Source: Streptomyces geranii
Lineage (GTDB): Bacteria; Actinomycetota; Actinomycetes; Streptomycetales; Streptomycetaceae
DNA: 64,000 bases
Reading direction: 5' to 3'
Assembly (NCBI RefSeq): GCF_002954775.1
Contig: NZ_PJME01000033.1
Span: 43,711-107,710 of the forward strand
Below are positions 26,503-35,604 of the stretch, piece by piece (the first letter of the stretch is position 1; the number at the start of each line of letters is the position of its first letter). The notes under the pieces were generated by a model. It saw only the letters and a list, made by a program, of their open reading frames with translations, did not search any database and was not told where the DNA came from. Position numbers and translations under genes: made by a program.

Positions 26503-28089
26503 ATGTCGTCTCGGATCGTGGATGCATCGCTTCCGGTGCCACCGCCGGTGCCGTCTTCGGTGTCGCCGGTCTCCACCGGCATCGTCGTGCTGGACGGTGT
26601 CGGTCTCGGGGTCGAGGACGTCGTCCGCCTCGCTGACGGCGCCGCGCGGCCCGTCCCCGGCACCGACGCGATGAAGCGCGTCGAGGAGGTCTGGGACGCC
26701 GCCCGCCAGATCGCCGCGTCCGGCCGCGTCTACGGCCGCTCCACCGGCGTCGGCGCCAACCGCAACGAGAACGTCCCGACGGAGGCCGCCGCCGACCACG
26801 GCCTACGGCTGCTGCGCAGTCACGCGGGCGCCATCGGCGCGGAGCTGCCCGCCCGGCAGGTCCGGGCGATGCTCGCCGTCCGCGCCAACCAGCTCCTGGC
26901 CGGGGGCGCCGGACTGCGCCCCGGCGTGGTCACGGCGCTGTGCGAGGCGCTGGAGAACGGCGCGCATCCCGTCGTCAACGAGTTCGGCTCGGTCGGTACG
27001 GGCGACATCGCGGCGCTGGCCCAGATGGGACTGGCGCTGGCGGGCGAGCACGAGTGGATCGCGCCGCCGACGGTGGCGGGAGGATCGGCGGTCCGGGGCT
27101 GGACCGTCCCGGGCGCCCCCGAGCCCCAGGCCCTCGACAACAACGACGCCCTGGCCCTGATCAGCAGCAACGCCCTCACCCTCGGCCAGTCCGCGCTGGC
27201 CCTGCACGAACTGCGCGGCCTCATCGCCGCGACGCAGGTCGTGGCCGCGCTCTCCCTCCTGGCGGTCGACGGCTCGCACGAGGCGTACGCGGCTCCCGTG
27301 CACGCGGCCCGCCCGCACCGGGGGTCGGTCGAGGTGGCGCGCCGGATGCGGGAGCTGATCGGTTCGGCGGACCGCCCGACCCCGCCCCTCGGCCGCATCC
27401 AGGACCCGTACGGCTTCCGCTGCCTGCCGCAGATCCACGGGCCCGCGCACGACGCGGCGGACGCGCTGGAGGGAGTGCTGGCGATCGAGATCAACGCCGC
27501 TGCGGAGAACCCGCTCATCTCCCCGGAGGACCTGGCCGCCTACCACCACGGCGGCTTCTACCAGGCCCAACTGGCCCTGGCACTGGACCACTTCAGACTG
27601 GCGGTCACGCAGGTGGCACGCCTGTCCACCTCCCGCCTCTCGACCCTGAACGAGCCGGCCTTCACCCGCCTGCGCCCCTTCCTGGCCGACCACGAGCCCG
27701 CCGCCTCCGGCGTGATGATCCTGGAGTACGCCGCCGGCGCCGCCCTCGGCGACCTGCGGGCCTTCTCGGCACCCGCCTCGCTCGGGCACGCTGTACTCTC
27801 CCGTGGCGTCGAGGAACAGGCCAGCTTCGCCTCCCTCGCCGCCCGCCAGACACTCCGCGCCTGCGACGCGTACCGTCTCGTAGTCGGCTGCGAACTGGTC
27901 GCGGCGGTACGGGCCCTGCGCCAGCGAGACCTGCGCCCGGACCCGGAGCTGCCGATCAGCCAGGCCCTGACCCTGGCCGAGTCGACCCTGGACGCGGACT
28001 CGACCGACCGCCCCCTCACCCACGACGTGACGATGGCGGCGACACTGCTGGACCGGTTCACGGAGATCTGGAGGGGGAGCGGGGGATGA
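26503..28089 (+). CDS. Divergent histidine/aromatic ammonia-lyase family protein lacking the MIO-forming triad
   Basis: The protein has 528 residues, the family's usual length. Family landmarks are present: the catalytic tyrosine region VYGRSTGVGANRNE (Tyr77), the arginine segment IQDPYGFRCLPQ (Arg306), AENPLI (335-340) and the region GVEEQASF near residue 436 that matches EDHVSM in histidase. The internal electrophile motif GSVG-ASG-D is replaced by GSVG-TG-D at residues 162-168: one residue is missing and no Ala-Ser-Gly can cyclise to methylidene-imidazolone. The conserved Asn of LALINGT is also altered (LALISSN). Ergothionases, which eliminate trimethylamine from ergothioneine, are MIO-free members of this superfamily as I recall, so a lyase acting on a trimethylated histidine is a reasonable idea. 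A divergent betaine-type importer and a downstream coupled RpiR regulator support a small-molecule catabolic role. GAGGGGAG precedes ATG 26503. Confidence 0.85.
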   Translation: MSSRIVDASLPVPPPVPSSVSPVSTGIVVLDGVGLGVEDVVRLADGAARPVPGTDAMKRVEEVWDAARQIAASGRVYGRSTGVGANRNENVPTEAAADHGLRLLRSHAGAIGAELPARQVRAMLAVRANQLLAGGAGLRPGVVTALCEALENGAHPVVNEFGSVGTGDIAALAQMGLALAGEHEWIAPPTVAGGSAVRGWTVPGAPEPQALDNNDALALISSNALTLGQSALALHELRGLIAATQVVAALSLLAVDGSHEAYAAPVHAARPHRGSVEVARRMRELIGSADRPTPPLGRIQDPYGFRCLPQIHGPAHDAADALEGVLAIEINAAAENPLISPEDLAAYHHGGFYQAQLALALDHFRLAVTQVARLSTSRLSTLNEPAFTRLRPFLADHEPAASGVMILEYAAGAALGDLRAFSAPASLGHAVLSRGVEEQASFASLAARQTLRACDAYRLVVGCELVAAVRALRQRDLRPDPELPISQALTLAESTLDADSTDRPLTHDVTMAATLLDRFTEIWRGSGG

Positions 28090-29099
28090 GCGCGGTGGAC
28101 GATCGCGGGAGTGCGGGTGCCGGTGCGGGTGTGGGCGGCGGTGCGGAGAGGGGCGTTGGTGTGGAGGCGGGCGTGGGTGGGGGCGGGGGTTCTGGTGGGG
28201 CTGCCGCCGGCGTCCCGGGCAGGGGCCCCGGGCTGGTTGGGGACGTCGGTGCGGGCGGGGCTCTGCCCGACAGTCCCGCCGGGCGGCTTCAGGCTCTCTT
28301 CGAGGGGCATCGGCTTACGCCTACCCAGCGGCGTATCGCGCACAGTATGGTGCGGCGGGCCGCTGACGTGCCGTTTCTCTCCAGTGTCGAGTTGGCCGAG
28401 CTGGCCGGGGTCAGTCAGCCGTCCGTCACGCGGTTCGCCGTCGCCCTCGGGTTCGACGGGTATCCCGCCCTGCGCCGGCATCTGCGCGAGGTCGCGCCCG
28501 CCGAGCCGAGTGCCGAACCGGGCTCGTACAACGAGTACCAGCAGGCCGTCGAGGCCGAGATCGAGAACCTGCGGCACCTCGCCGAGGTGCTGGCCGATCC
28601 GCGTCCGGTGCTGAGGGCCGGGCGGCTGCTCGCCGCGTCCCGTCCGCTGCCCGTCCTCGGGCTGCGTGCCGCCGCCGCGCAGGCGTACGGCTTCGCCTAC
28701 TTCGCCGCCAAGGTCCACCCGGACGTCCGGCTGCTCCACGAGGGCGGCACGATGATCAACGACCGTATCGACGCGGCCGTCCGGGCCGGCGCCACCGCCC
28801 TGCTCTGCTTCGCGCTGCCCCGGCATCCGCGCGAGGTCGTCGACACCCTCGCCTACGCGAAGGCGGTCGGCCTGACCGTCGTCACCGTCGCCGACTCGGC
28901 GTTCGCGCCGGTCGCCAAGGTCTCCGACCTGCTGCTGCCCGCCGCCGTCGGCACCGGGCTCGCCTTCGACACCGCCTGCGCGCCGATGCTGCTGGGCCGG
29001 GTCCTGCTGGAGGCCATGTGCGACGACCTGCCCGACGCCCAGGCCCGCCTGGAGGAGTTCGACGCGCGGGCGGCGACGCGCGGGCTGTTCGTCGAGTAG
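28086..29099 (+). CDS. RpiR/MurR-family transcriptional regulator with SIS domain
   Basis: The protein has 337 residues from ATG 28086, which overlaps the lyase stop as ATGA, so expression is coupled. After a Gly/Ala-rich disordered N-terminus of about 65 residues comes an HTH_6 domain (LTPTQRRIAHSMV, LAELAGVSQPSVTRFAVALGF), then a SIS domain (residues about 185-320: LPVLGLRAAAAQAYGFAYFA, TALLCFALPRHPREVVDTLAYA). SIS domains normally bind phosphosugars or other small acids. Coupling to the lyase suggests the ligand is a substrate or product of that pathway. Its likely binding site is the inverted repeat 26448-26482. The N-terminal codons are unusually rich in GGG/GGT glycine codons compared with the neighbours. 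Confidence 0.9.
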   Translation: MSAVDDRGSAGAGAGVGGGAERGVGVEAGVGGGGGSGGAAAGVPGRGPGLVGDVGAGGALPDSPAGRLQALFEGHRLTPTQRRIAHSMVRRAADVPFLSSVELAELAGVSQPSVTRFAVALGFDGYPALRRHLREVAPAEPSAEPGSYNEYQQAVEAEIENLRHLAEVLADPRPVLRAGRLLAASRPLPVLGLRAAAAQAYGFAYFAAKVHPDVRLLHEGGTMINDRIDAAVRAGATALLCFALPRHPREVVDTLAYAKAVGLTVVTVADSAFAPVAKVSDLLLPAAVGTGLAFDTACAPMLLGRVLLEAMCDDLPDAQARLEEFDARAATRGLFVE

Positions 29100-29209
29100 G
29101 AGCTTTTACCGGCGCCCTCGGCGGCTCTCAGACTCGTTTCACGTTCGCTCGTTACTCTCCCGCTCCGACAGGCAGGACTGTGCCGGGCGAGACGAACCGG
29201 GAGGCGGGC

Positions 29210-29794
29210 ATGGCACGCGGAGGGCAGGGGCTGGCTCGGGTGGCCGTGGTGGTACGGGCCGGAGCGGCGCCCATGTGGTGGCTCGGGGTGTTCGCGGCGG
29301 GTGTCGGCGTGGTGCCGCCGGGCATCACCGGGCGCCGGATCGGCGTCATGGCGGGCGCCGCGCTGTTCATCGTCACGGTCGCCGTCGTGGCGTACCGGAG
29401 GCGCGGGCGCTACACCGCGCTCGCCGCGGGAGCCGCCCGGGCCGGCCGGCACGACGTGCTCCAGGACCGCGCGGTGACCGTACGCAACTGGCGCCGCGGC
29501 CACCGCTGGTGGCTGCTGCTCGCCTTCGCCGCCGCGCTCGGCAGCTCCTTCGCGGTGCCCGCCGCGGGCGGCATGCTGCTCGCCGGGGCCGGTACCGGGC
29601 TGCGGCTGAAGGCGGCCTGGCTGGGCCGCCGCGAACGCGCCGACGACGTACTGCTGTGGGTCCGCGTGGACTGGCTCGGCCCGCGCTCCGGCGCCCCGGC
29701 AGGCAAGCCGGTCAAGGCCTACCGCTCCACCGGAATCGCCGCGGGCGACGCGACCCCGGGCGGGTCACGCCGCCGCGGCGACGTCCTGGTCTAG
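29210..29794 (+). CDS. Conserved hypothetical membrane protein
   Basis: The protein has 194 residues from ATG 29210. Four hydrophobic segments are visible: MWWLGVFAAGVGVVPPGITG, GVMAGAALFIVTVAVVAY, WWLLLAFAAALGSSFAVP and a Gly/Ala-rich one next to it. A basic loop (RRGRYTALAAGAARAGRHDV) and a hydrophilic C-terminal tail (SRRRGDVLV) complete it. GGGAGGCGGGC precedes the start. I do not recognise a function. It is separated from the RpiR gene by 110 bases and converges on the Roadblock operon. Confidence 0.7.
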   Translation: MARGGQGLARVAVVVRAGAAPMWWLGVFAAGVGVVPPGITGRRIGVMAGAALFIVTVAVVAYRRRGRYTALAAGAARAGRHDVLQDRAVTVRNWRRGHRWWLLLAFAAALGSSFAVPAAGGMLLAGAGTGLRLKAAWLGRRERADDVLLWVRVDWLGPRSGAPAGKPVKAYRSTGIAAGDATPGGSRRRGDVLV

Positions 29795-29880
29795 CTCCCG
29801 TCCGGCGGGTCAGGCCGCGGATACGGGGTTTCGCACGCCGTCGGTTTCCCGCAGGCGCGGCCCGATCCGCCGGACAGGAC

Positions 29881-29906
29881 CCGGCCCGTCGCTCTCGCCG
29901 GGCCGG
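29881..29906 (-). terminator. Hairpin at the end of the Roadblock operon
   Basis: CCGGCCCG (29881-29888) pairs with CGGGCCGG (29899-29906), just after the last Roadblock gene. There is no T run. Confidence 0.45.
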
Positions 29907-29918
29907 TGGTGGTGGGGA

Positions 29919-30293
29919 TCAGACCTCGATCTCCGCCTCGATCCGCTTCAGCTGGTGGCGGGCCATCGCCAGGTTGGAGCGGTTCATGTCGAGCACCAGG
30001 TAGAGGAAGAGGCCGTTGCCGCCGCGCCCCTTCATCATCCGGATCAGGTGGTACTGGCTGGAGAGCGTGATCAGGATGTCCTCGATCTCGCCCTTCAGCC
30101 CCAGGTGCTCCATCGTGCGCATCTTGGCGCGTACGACGTCGGTGTTGCCGGCGGCGGCGACGTTCAGGTCGAACGTCTTGCTGCCGCCCATCGTGCCCAG
30201 CGCCATGCCGCTGGTGTAGTCGACGAGTGCGACTCCGGTGGCGCCCTCGATCGAGGTGAGCGCCTCTTTCAACGCGGTCTCTGTGGTGGCCAT
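29919..30293 (-). CDS. Roadblock/LC7-domain protein
   Basis: The 124-residue protein consists of a single Roadblock/LC7 fold, starting with a helix and the strand GVALVDYTSGMALGTMGG. A central segment, NVAAAGNTDVVRAKMRTMEHL, is followed by YHLIRMM and LFLYLVLDMNRSNLAMARHQLKRIE. Such proteins usually dimerise and act on small Ras-like GTPases (MglB on MglA; the conservon proteins of Streptomyces). It is the last of a four-gene minus-strand operon, 26 bases after the preceding gene. No GTPase is present in the window. Confidence 0.85.
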   Translation of the reverse strand: MATTETALKEALTSIEGATGVALVDYTSGMALGTMGGSKTFDLNVAAAGNTDVVRAKMRTMEHLGLKGEIEDILITLSSQYHLIRMMKGRGGNGLFLYLVLDMNRSNLAMARHQLKRIEAEIEV

Positions 30294-30319
30294 GACGGTG
30301 TTCCTCTCCTGCTTGGGGT

Positions 30320-30883
30320 TCAGCTATCAGTGGTGGTGCGCGCGTTGGGCGTGGTTGACGGTGTGCGTGGCGCGCGCGGGGTTCTGGTGGTTCGAGTGGG
30401 CATCGGTGGCGGCGGCGATACGGGCACGGGCGGGGACACGGACCCGGGGCCGGGCCCAAGTGCGGGTGTGGGCGCGGGTGTTGTCGCGGGCGGCGGTCCC
30501 GGTGTCCGTTCCGCCGACGCGTCCACCAGCTCCCCGATGCGGGCGCCCGCCCGCCGGCCCTCCAGGTGCAGCCGGCCGACGTTGACCCGGTCCTGGGCGA
30601 GCAGCGTCAGGACGGCACTGCGGCCGGCCGCGTACGTCGCCACGTAGCCGTACACCCCGCGCACCAGCAGCTCGCGGAAGTCGCCCTGCCCGGTCGCGTC
30701 CGCCATCCGCACGGCGACGCTGAGCGCGGTGGCGGTGAGCGCCGCGACCGTCTCCGGTTCGACGCCGGGGGTGTCCTGGACGAGGACGAGACCGTCCACG
30801 CTGGCCGCCAGCGCGCCGGTGAGCTGCGGCACACGGGCCCGCAACCGGCGCAGTTCGTCCATGACTTCGGCCTCGGCTGCCAT
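30320..30883 (-). CDS. Roadblock/LC7-like protein with disordered Pro/Thr tail
   Basis: The protein has 187 residues from ATG 30883, which has GAGAGGAGG upstream. The N-terminal 125 residues show a Roadblock-like pattern (VPQLTGALAASVDGLVLVQ, TALSVAVRMADATGQGDFRELLV, GYVATYAAGRSAVLTLLA). The last 60 residues are almost only Pro, Thr, Ala, Ser and Arg and should be disordered. It is the third gene of the four-gene operon; 34 bases separate it from the DUF4388-like gene. Its partner is unknown. Confidence 0.78.
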   Translation of the reverse strand: MAAEAEVMDELRRLRARVPQLTGALAASVDGLVLVQDTPGVEPETVAALTATALSVAVRMADATGQGDFRELLVRGVYGYVATYAAGRSAVLTLLAQDRVNVGRLHLEGRRAGARIGELVDASAERTPGPPPATTPAPTPALGPGPGSVSPPVPVSPPPPMPTRTTRTPRAPRTPSTTPNARTTTDS

Positions 30884-30917
30884 GAGTAGCCTCCTCTCGG
30901 CACGCGGGCGTTGCCGC

Positions 30918-31796
30918 TCAAAGGGCCTCCAGCGCATCCCTGAGCCTCTTCAGCAGCGTGATGTTGGGGTCGGCGAAAGCGGGCGGCAGCGTTCCGGGGG
31001 GAGCCGGGGGAGCCGACGACCCGGACGGTCCGGGTGGCCCGGGTGGCAGGAGCGGCGGTGGTGGGGCGGGCGCCGGGGCGACGACCCCCGCCGCGGCCAG
31101 CCGACGTACGTCCACCAGGGTGTGGAAGGTCGGCCGGGCCAGCGCCAGGGCGATGTCCGCCGCCGTACGGACCCCGTCCACCAGGTCCAGTACGGCCTGC
31201 TGGCGGGCGCTGATCGCCGGTGCCCCGGGGCTGTCGGAGCGGAGCAGCGGGGCGCTGTCGGGGGCCGGGTCCGGCCAGATGCGGTGCAGCAGGGCGCGGC
31301 GGCGCAGCGTCTCGTGCTCGACCGCCGCCACCGGCACCGGGCGCACCGGACCGAGCCAGTGCGTGTCCCCGTACCGGAAGTGCCCCGGCGAGCCGCTGGG
31401 GGCGAGGGCGAAGTACGCCGCGTCGTACAGCGCCCCCAGGTGGCACACCTCCAGGGCCCCCACGCCGATCCGCCCGCTCTCCACCAGGAACCGCCCGACC
31501 CGGTTGCGCCCGGCGGCCACCCCCACGGCGTCCCGCCAGCCGTCCGCGTCCAGCGTCCCGCGCGCAGTGAGCAGCACGTCCAGCCCCGGTACGGCCGGGC
31601 TCTCGGCGTGCACGACCCGGCCCTCGGCCAGATAGAGCGAGCCGTGCTCCCGGACCAGGGCGCCGGTGGCCCGCTCGGCGGCGAGCCGGCCGAGTATCGG
31701 CGAGACCCCGCCCCACGCCCGCTGCCGGGCCGCCGCCCTGTCCCGCACCGGCAGGCGCGGGGGCGGGGTCGTCAGGTTCGTGTCCACCGCCGTCAT
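30918..31796 (-). CDS. DUF4388 (PATAN)-like protein
   Basis: The protein has 292 residues from ATG 31796, which overlaps the stop of the upstream gene as ATGA. The N-terminal region ILGRLAAERATGALVREHGSLYLAEGRVVHAES fits the PATAN/DUF4388 pattern found in bacterial GTPase-linked and two-component systems. A middle winged-helix-like region (ISARQQAVLDLVDGVRTAADIALALARP, residues about 195-230) follows, then a Pro-rich linker and a short C-terminal helix (ITLLKRLRDALEAL). It probably works with the three Roadblock-type proteins of the operon. Exact role unknown. Confidence 0.72.
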   Translation of the reverse strand: MTAVDTNLTTPPPRLPVRDRAAARQRAWGGVSPILGRLAAERATGALVREHGSLYLAEGRVVHAESPAVPGLDVLLTARGTLDADGWRDAVGVAAGRNRVGRFLVESGRIGVGALEVCHLGALYDAAYFALAPSGSPGHFRYGDTHWLGPVRPVPVAAVEHETLRRRALLHRIWPDPAPDSAPLLRSDSPGAPAISARQQAVLDLVDGVRTAADIALALARPTFHTLVDVRRLAAAGVVAPAPAPPPPLLPPGPPGPSGSSAPPAPPGTLPPAFADPNITLLKRLRDALEAL

Positions 31797-32227
31797 CCCA
31801 GCACCAGCCGTCCGGCCATCTCGCCGAGCCGGATACGGGCCAGCGCGAGATTGCCCTCCGCGCGGGCCAGCCACAGATGCAGGAACACACTGCTGTCGAA
31901 GCTCGTCGTCACGAACCGCAGGACGTGATAGCTGTCCCGGTTGCTGATGATCAGATCCTCGACCGGCGGCTCCTGCCCCCAGCCGGCGGCTGTCCCGCCC
32001 GCCCCGCCCGGACCGGACTCCCCGTCGTCGCCCTCCGGGGCGAACGCGCGGTGCTCGGCGGCCAGCCGGGCCAGCTCCGCCGCCTCCGCCGCCATCGTCT
32101 CCGGGTCACCGCCCGGGGAGTCCCCGACGGTGCCCAGTGCCAGCCCGCTGGTCCAGTCGACCAGCGCGGCGCCCCGGGCACCGGGCAGCCGCATGGCTTC
32201 CAGTAAGCACTCGTCGATTCCGGGCAC
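31793..32227 (-). CDS. Roadblock/LC7-like protein with a TTA codon
   Basis: This first gene of the operon encodes 144 residues from GTG 32227, preceded by AGGAGG. The opening strand ARGAALVDWTSGLALGTVGD matches that of the last Roadblock gene in the operon. An acidic Gly-rich insert (residues about 60-90) follows, then VEDLIISNRDSYHVLRFV and a final LWLARAEGNLALARIRLGEM. Codon 8 (32206-32204) is TTA, which only the bldA tRNA reads. TTA is absent from nearly all other genes in the window, so translation of this operon is predicted to depend on bldA and therefore on developmental stage. Confidence 0.82.
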   Translation of the reverse strand: MPGIDECLLEAMRLPGARGAALVDWTSGLALGTVGDSPGGDPETMAAEAAELARLAAEHRAFAPEGDDGESGPGGAGGTAAGWGQEPPVEDLIISNRDSYHVLRFVTTSFDSSVFLHLWLARAEGNLALARIRLGEMAGRLVLG

Positions 32228-32439
32228 CCTTCGCCCCTCCTGCCTTGTCCCGCTCGCGTCGGTCCTGCCGGTGTTCGGTCGCCCCGCCGGGTGTTCGGCT
32301 GAGTGACGCAGACGCTACGCAACGTGTGCATGAGGAGTGAGAGATCTGGCATTTTCCGGTGGAACATGCGACAGATGACTAAGGTGGGTCGGCTGGCCCG
32401 GATTTCAGAGCAGTTGACCTGCATGTTCCCCGAGATCGG

Positions 32440-33819
32440 TCAAGGGCGTGCGACGGGGGAGCTGGTCGCGGACAGGGTGGTGAGCGCGGAAACGTGCGCC
32501 CCGCCGGATTCGGCCACGATCTCGGCGACGGTCTGCGGCTCCCGTACGACCGCGAAGACGACGTCCCCCTCCCGGTCCCCGCCCGGCACGAAGCCGTAGA
32601 TCCCGGGCCGCGCGAGGGAGTTGTAGGCGTAGTGGTGCGCGAAGTAGTACGCGCCCGTGTCGAGCGCCGCCGCGTAGTCGCCCTGCTCCAGCAGCGGCAG
32701 CGCGCGCCCCTCGGCGAGCAGGTCGCCGGAGAAACAGGCAGGTCCGGCCACGTCCTGCACCACGTCCGCCCCCGACTTGGGGCGCCCCTTCGCGTCGTAC
32801 GCGGCGATCCTCAGCGGCCACGACCCCGGCGCGTACACCGTCCGCGTCGCGACCTGCACGCCCGCGTGCGTCACCGCGACCGGCCGCCCGCCGGCGCTCT
32901 TCGCGTACTCCACCCGCGCCACCACCGTGCCGTGCTTCGCCAGCAGCGACCGGCCGAATTCGGTCACCAGCCCGTACCGCCCGTCGAACAGCCCCGGCAC
33001 CGCGTCCCTCAGCAGCCGCGCGTACTGCGCGTACGTCGGACTCGTCGCGTCCGACCCGAAGTCGACCGGCAGCCCGCCGCCGATGTCGATGGTGTCGATC
33101 TGCCGCCGCCCGACCCGCCGGTTGATCTCCTCGGCCAGCGCGTACGTCTCCGCCGTGCCCCGCGCCATCAGGGACAGCGGGATGCCCTGCGAGCCGGTGT
33201 GCGCGTGCAGCCGGGTCAGCCACGGGCGCTCGGCGTACGCCCCCACGAGCCACTCGCGCGCCCCCTCGTCCAACAACGCGACCCCGAACTTCGACGTCGC
33301 GGTGGCCGTGGAGGTGGCCCCGATCGACCCACCGCCGATCTGCGGGTTGACCCTGATCCCGATCGGGGACCGGCTGGTCGCCGACCGCATCAGGGCGTCC
33401 AGGCGGGCCAGCTCCTGCGGGTTGTCGGCGTTCACCGCGATGCCCAGTGCCAGCGCCTCCCGCAGCTCGGCGGGCGTCTTCGCGGGCGAGTCCAGCACCG
33501 TCCGGGCCGGCGCCACCCCGGCCGCCCGCGCCAGCGCCAGCTCCCCGGGGCTCGCCACCTCGGCCCCGATCCCCTCCTCGCGCAGCAGCCGCAGTACGGG
33601 CACCAGCGGGGTCGCCTTCACCGCGAAGGCGTGCAGCACGGGCGTGCCCGGCGCCACGACCGCGTCGAAGGCGGCGCGCAGCTCGGCGGCGGACTCGCGG
33701 ATGCCGGTGACGTCGAGGAGGCCGACGATGGGTACGTCGGTACGGAGCAGCCCCTGCTCCACTGCGGCCCGTACGGCGTCGTCCCGGCGGCTCGTACGGC
33801 TGGGCCCGCTGCTGTCCAT
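32440..33819 (-). CDS. PLP-dependent decarboxylase of the diaminopimelate/ornithine decarboxylase type
   Basis: This 459-residue fold-type III enzyme has the PLP lysine in HAFAVKATPLVPVL near residue 62. Other landmarks are ASPGELALARAAG, the substrate/PLP segments HTGSQG and IDIGGGLPVDFG, and the conserved cysteine in GPACFSGDLLAEG, which in this family comes from the partner subunit. The C-terminal TGAYYFAHHYAYNSLARP completes the active site. The usual lysA product is a different, longer-conserved protein; this looks like a paralogue of uncertain amino-acid substrate. ATG 33819 follows GGGGGA. It is divergent from hutU, which raises the possibility of shared control or a link to histidine metabolism. 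Confidence 0.85.
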   Translation of the reverse strand: MDSSGPSRTSRRDDAVRAAVEQGLLRTDVPIVGLLDVTGIRESAAELRAAFDAVVAPGTPVLHAFAVKATPLVPVLRLLREEGIGAEVASPGELALARAAGVAPARTVLDSPAKTPAELREALALGIAVNADNPQELARLDALMRSATSRSPIGIRVNPQIGGGSIGATSTATATSKFGVALLDEGAREWLVGAYAERPWLTRLHAHTGSQGIPLSLMARGTAETYALAEEINRRVGRRQIDTIDIGGGLPVDFGSDATSPTYAQYARLLRDAVPGLFDGRYGLVTEFGRSLLAKHGTVVARVEYAKSAGGRPVAVTHAGVQVATRTVYAPGSWPLRIAAYDAKGRPKSGADVVQDVAGPACFSGDLLAEGRALPLLEQGDYAAALDTGAYYFAHHYAYNSLARPGIYGFVPGGDREGDVVFAVVREPQTVAEIVAESGGAHVSALTTLSATSSPVARP

Positions 33820-33877
33820 TGCATCCCCCGTGGTGTGGATGTCCGCGCCGATGTCCATATGGTGGCGCAAGAACGTA

Positions 33878-33917
33878 TTGACTAGTTCTATTCATGGGTT
33901 CAGGATGTGAATAACTA
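33878..33917 (+). promoter_or_regulatory. hutU promoter with overlapping inverted repeat
   Basis: TTGACT (33878-33883) and CAGGAT (33901-33906) are separated by 17 bases. An imperfect inverted repeat TAGTTCTATTCA (33883-33894) / TGAATAACTA (33908-33917) overlaps the promoter and would suit a repressor. It lies 23 bases before the hutU start, which has AGGAGG. Confidence 0.55.
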
Positions 33918-33939
33918 AGCAACCTCCAGGAGGCAGACC

Positions 33940-35600
<1,661 letters not shown>

Positions 35601-35604
<4 letters not shown>

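Noticed and set aside
26503..28089. Calling the lyase a standard hutH histidase
   Set aside because: The Ala-Ser-Gly required for the MIO cofactor is absent and the motif is one residue short, so a standard histidase call is not supported.
28086..28280. Gly/Ala-rich N-terminus of the RpiR regulator considered as a possible repeat or CRISPR-like array
   Set aside because: The short GGT/GGC-rich stretches are irregular, with no conserved spacer structure; it reads as a disordered coding region.
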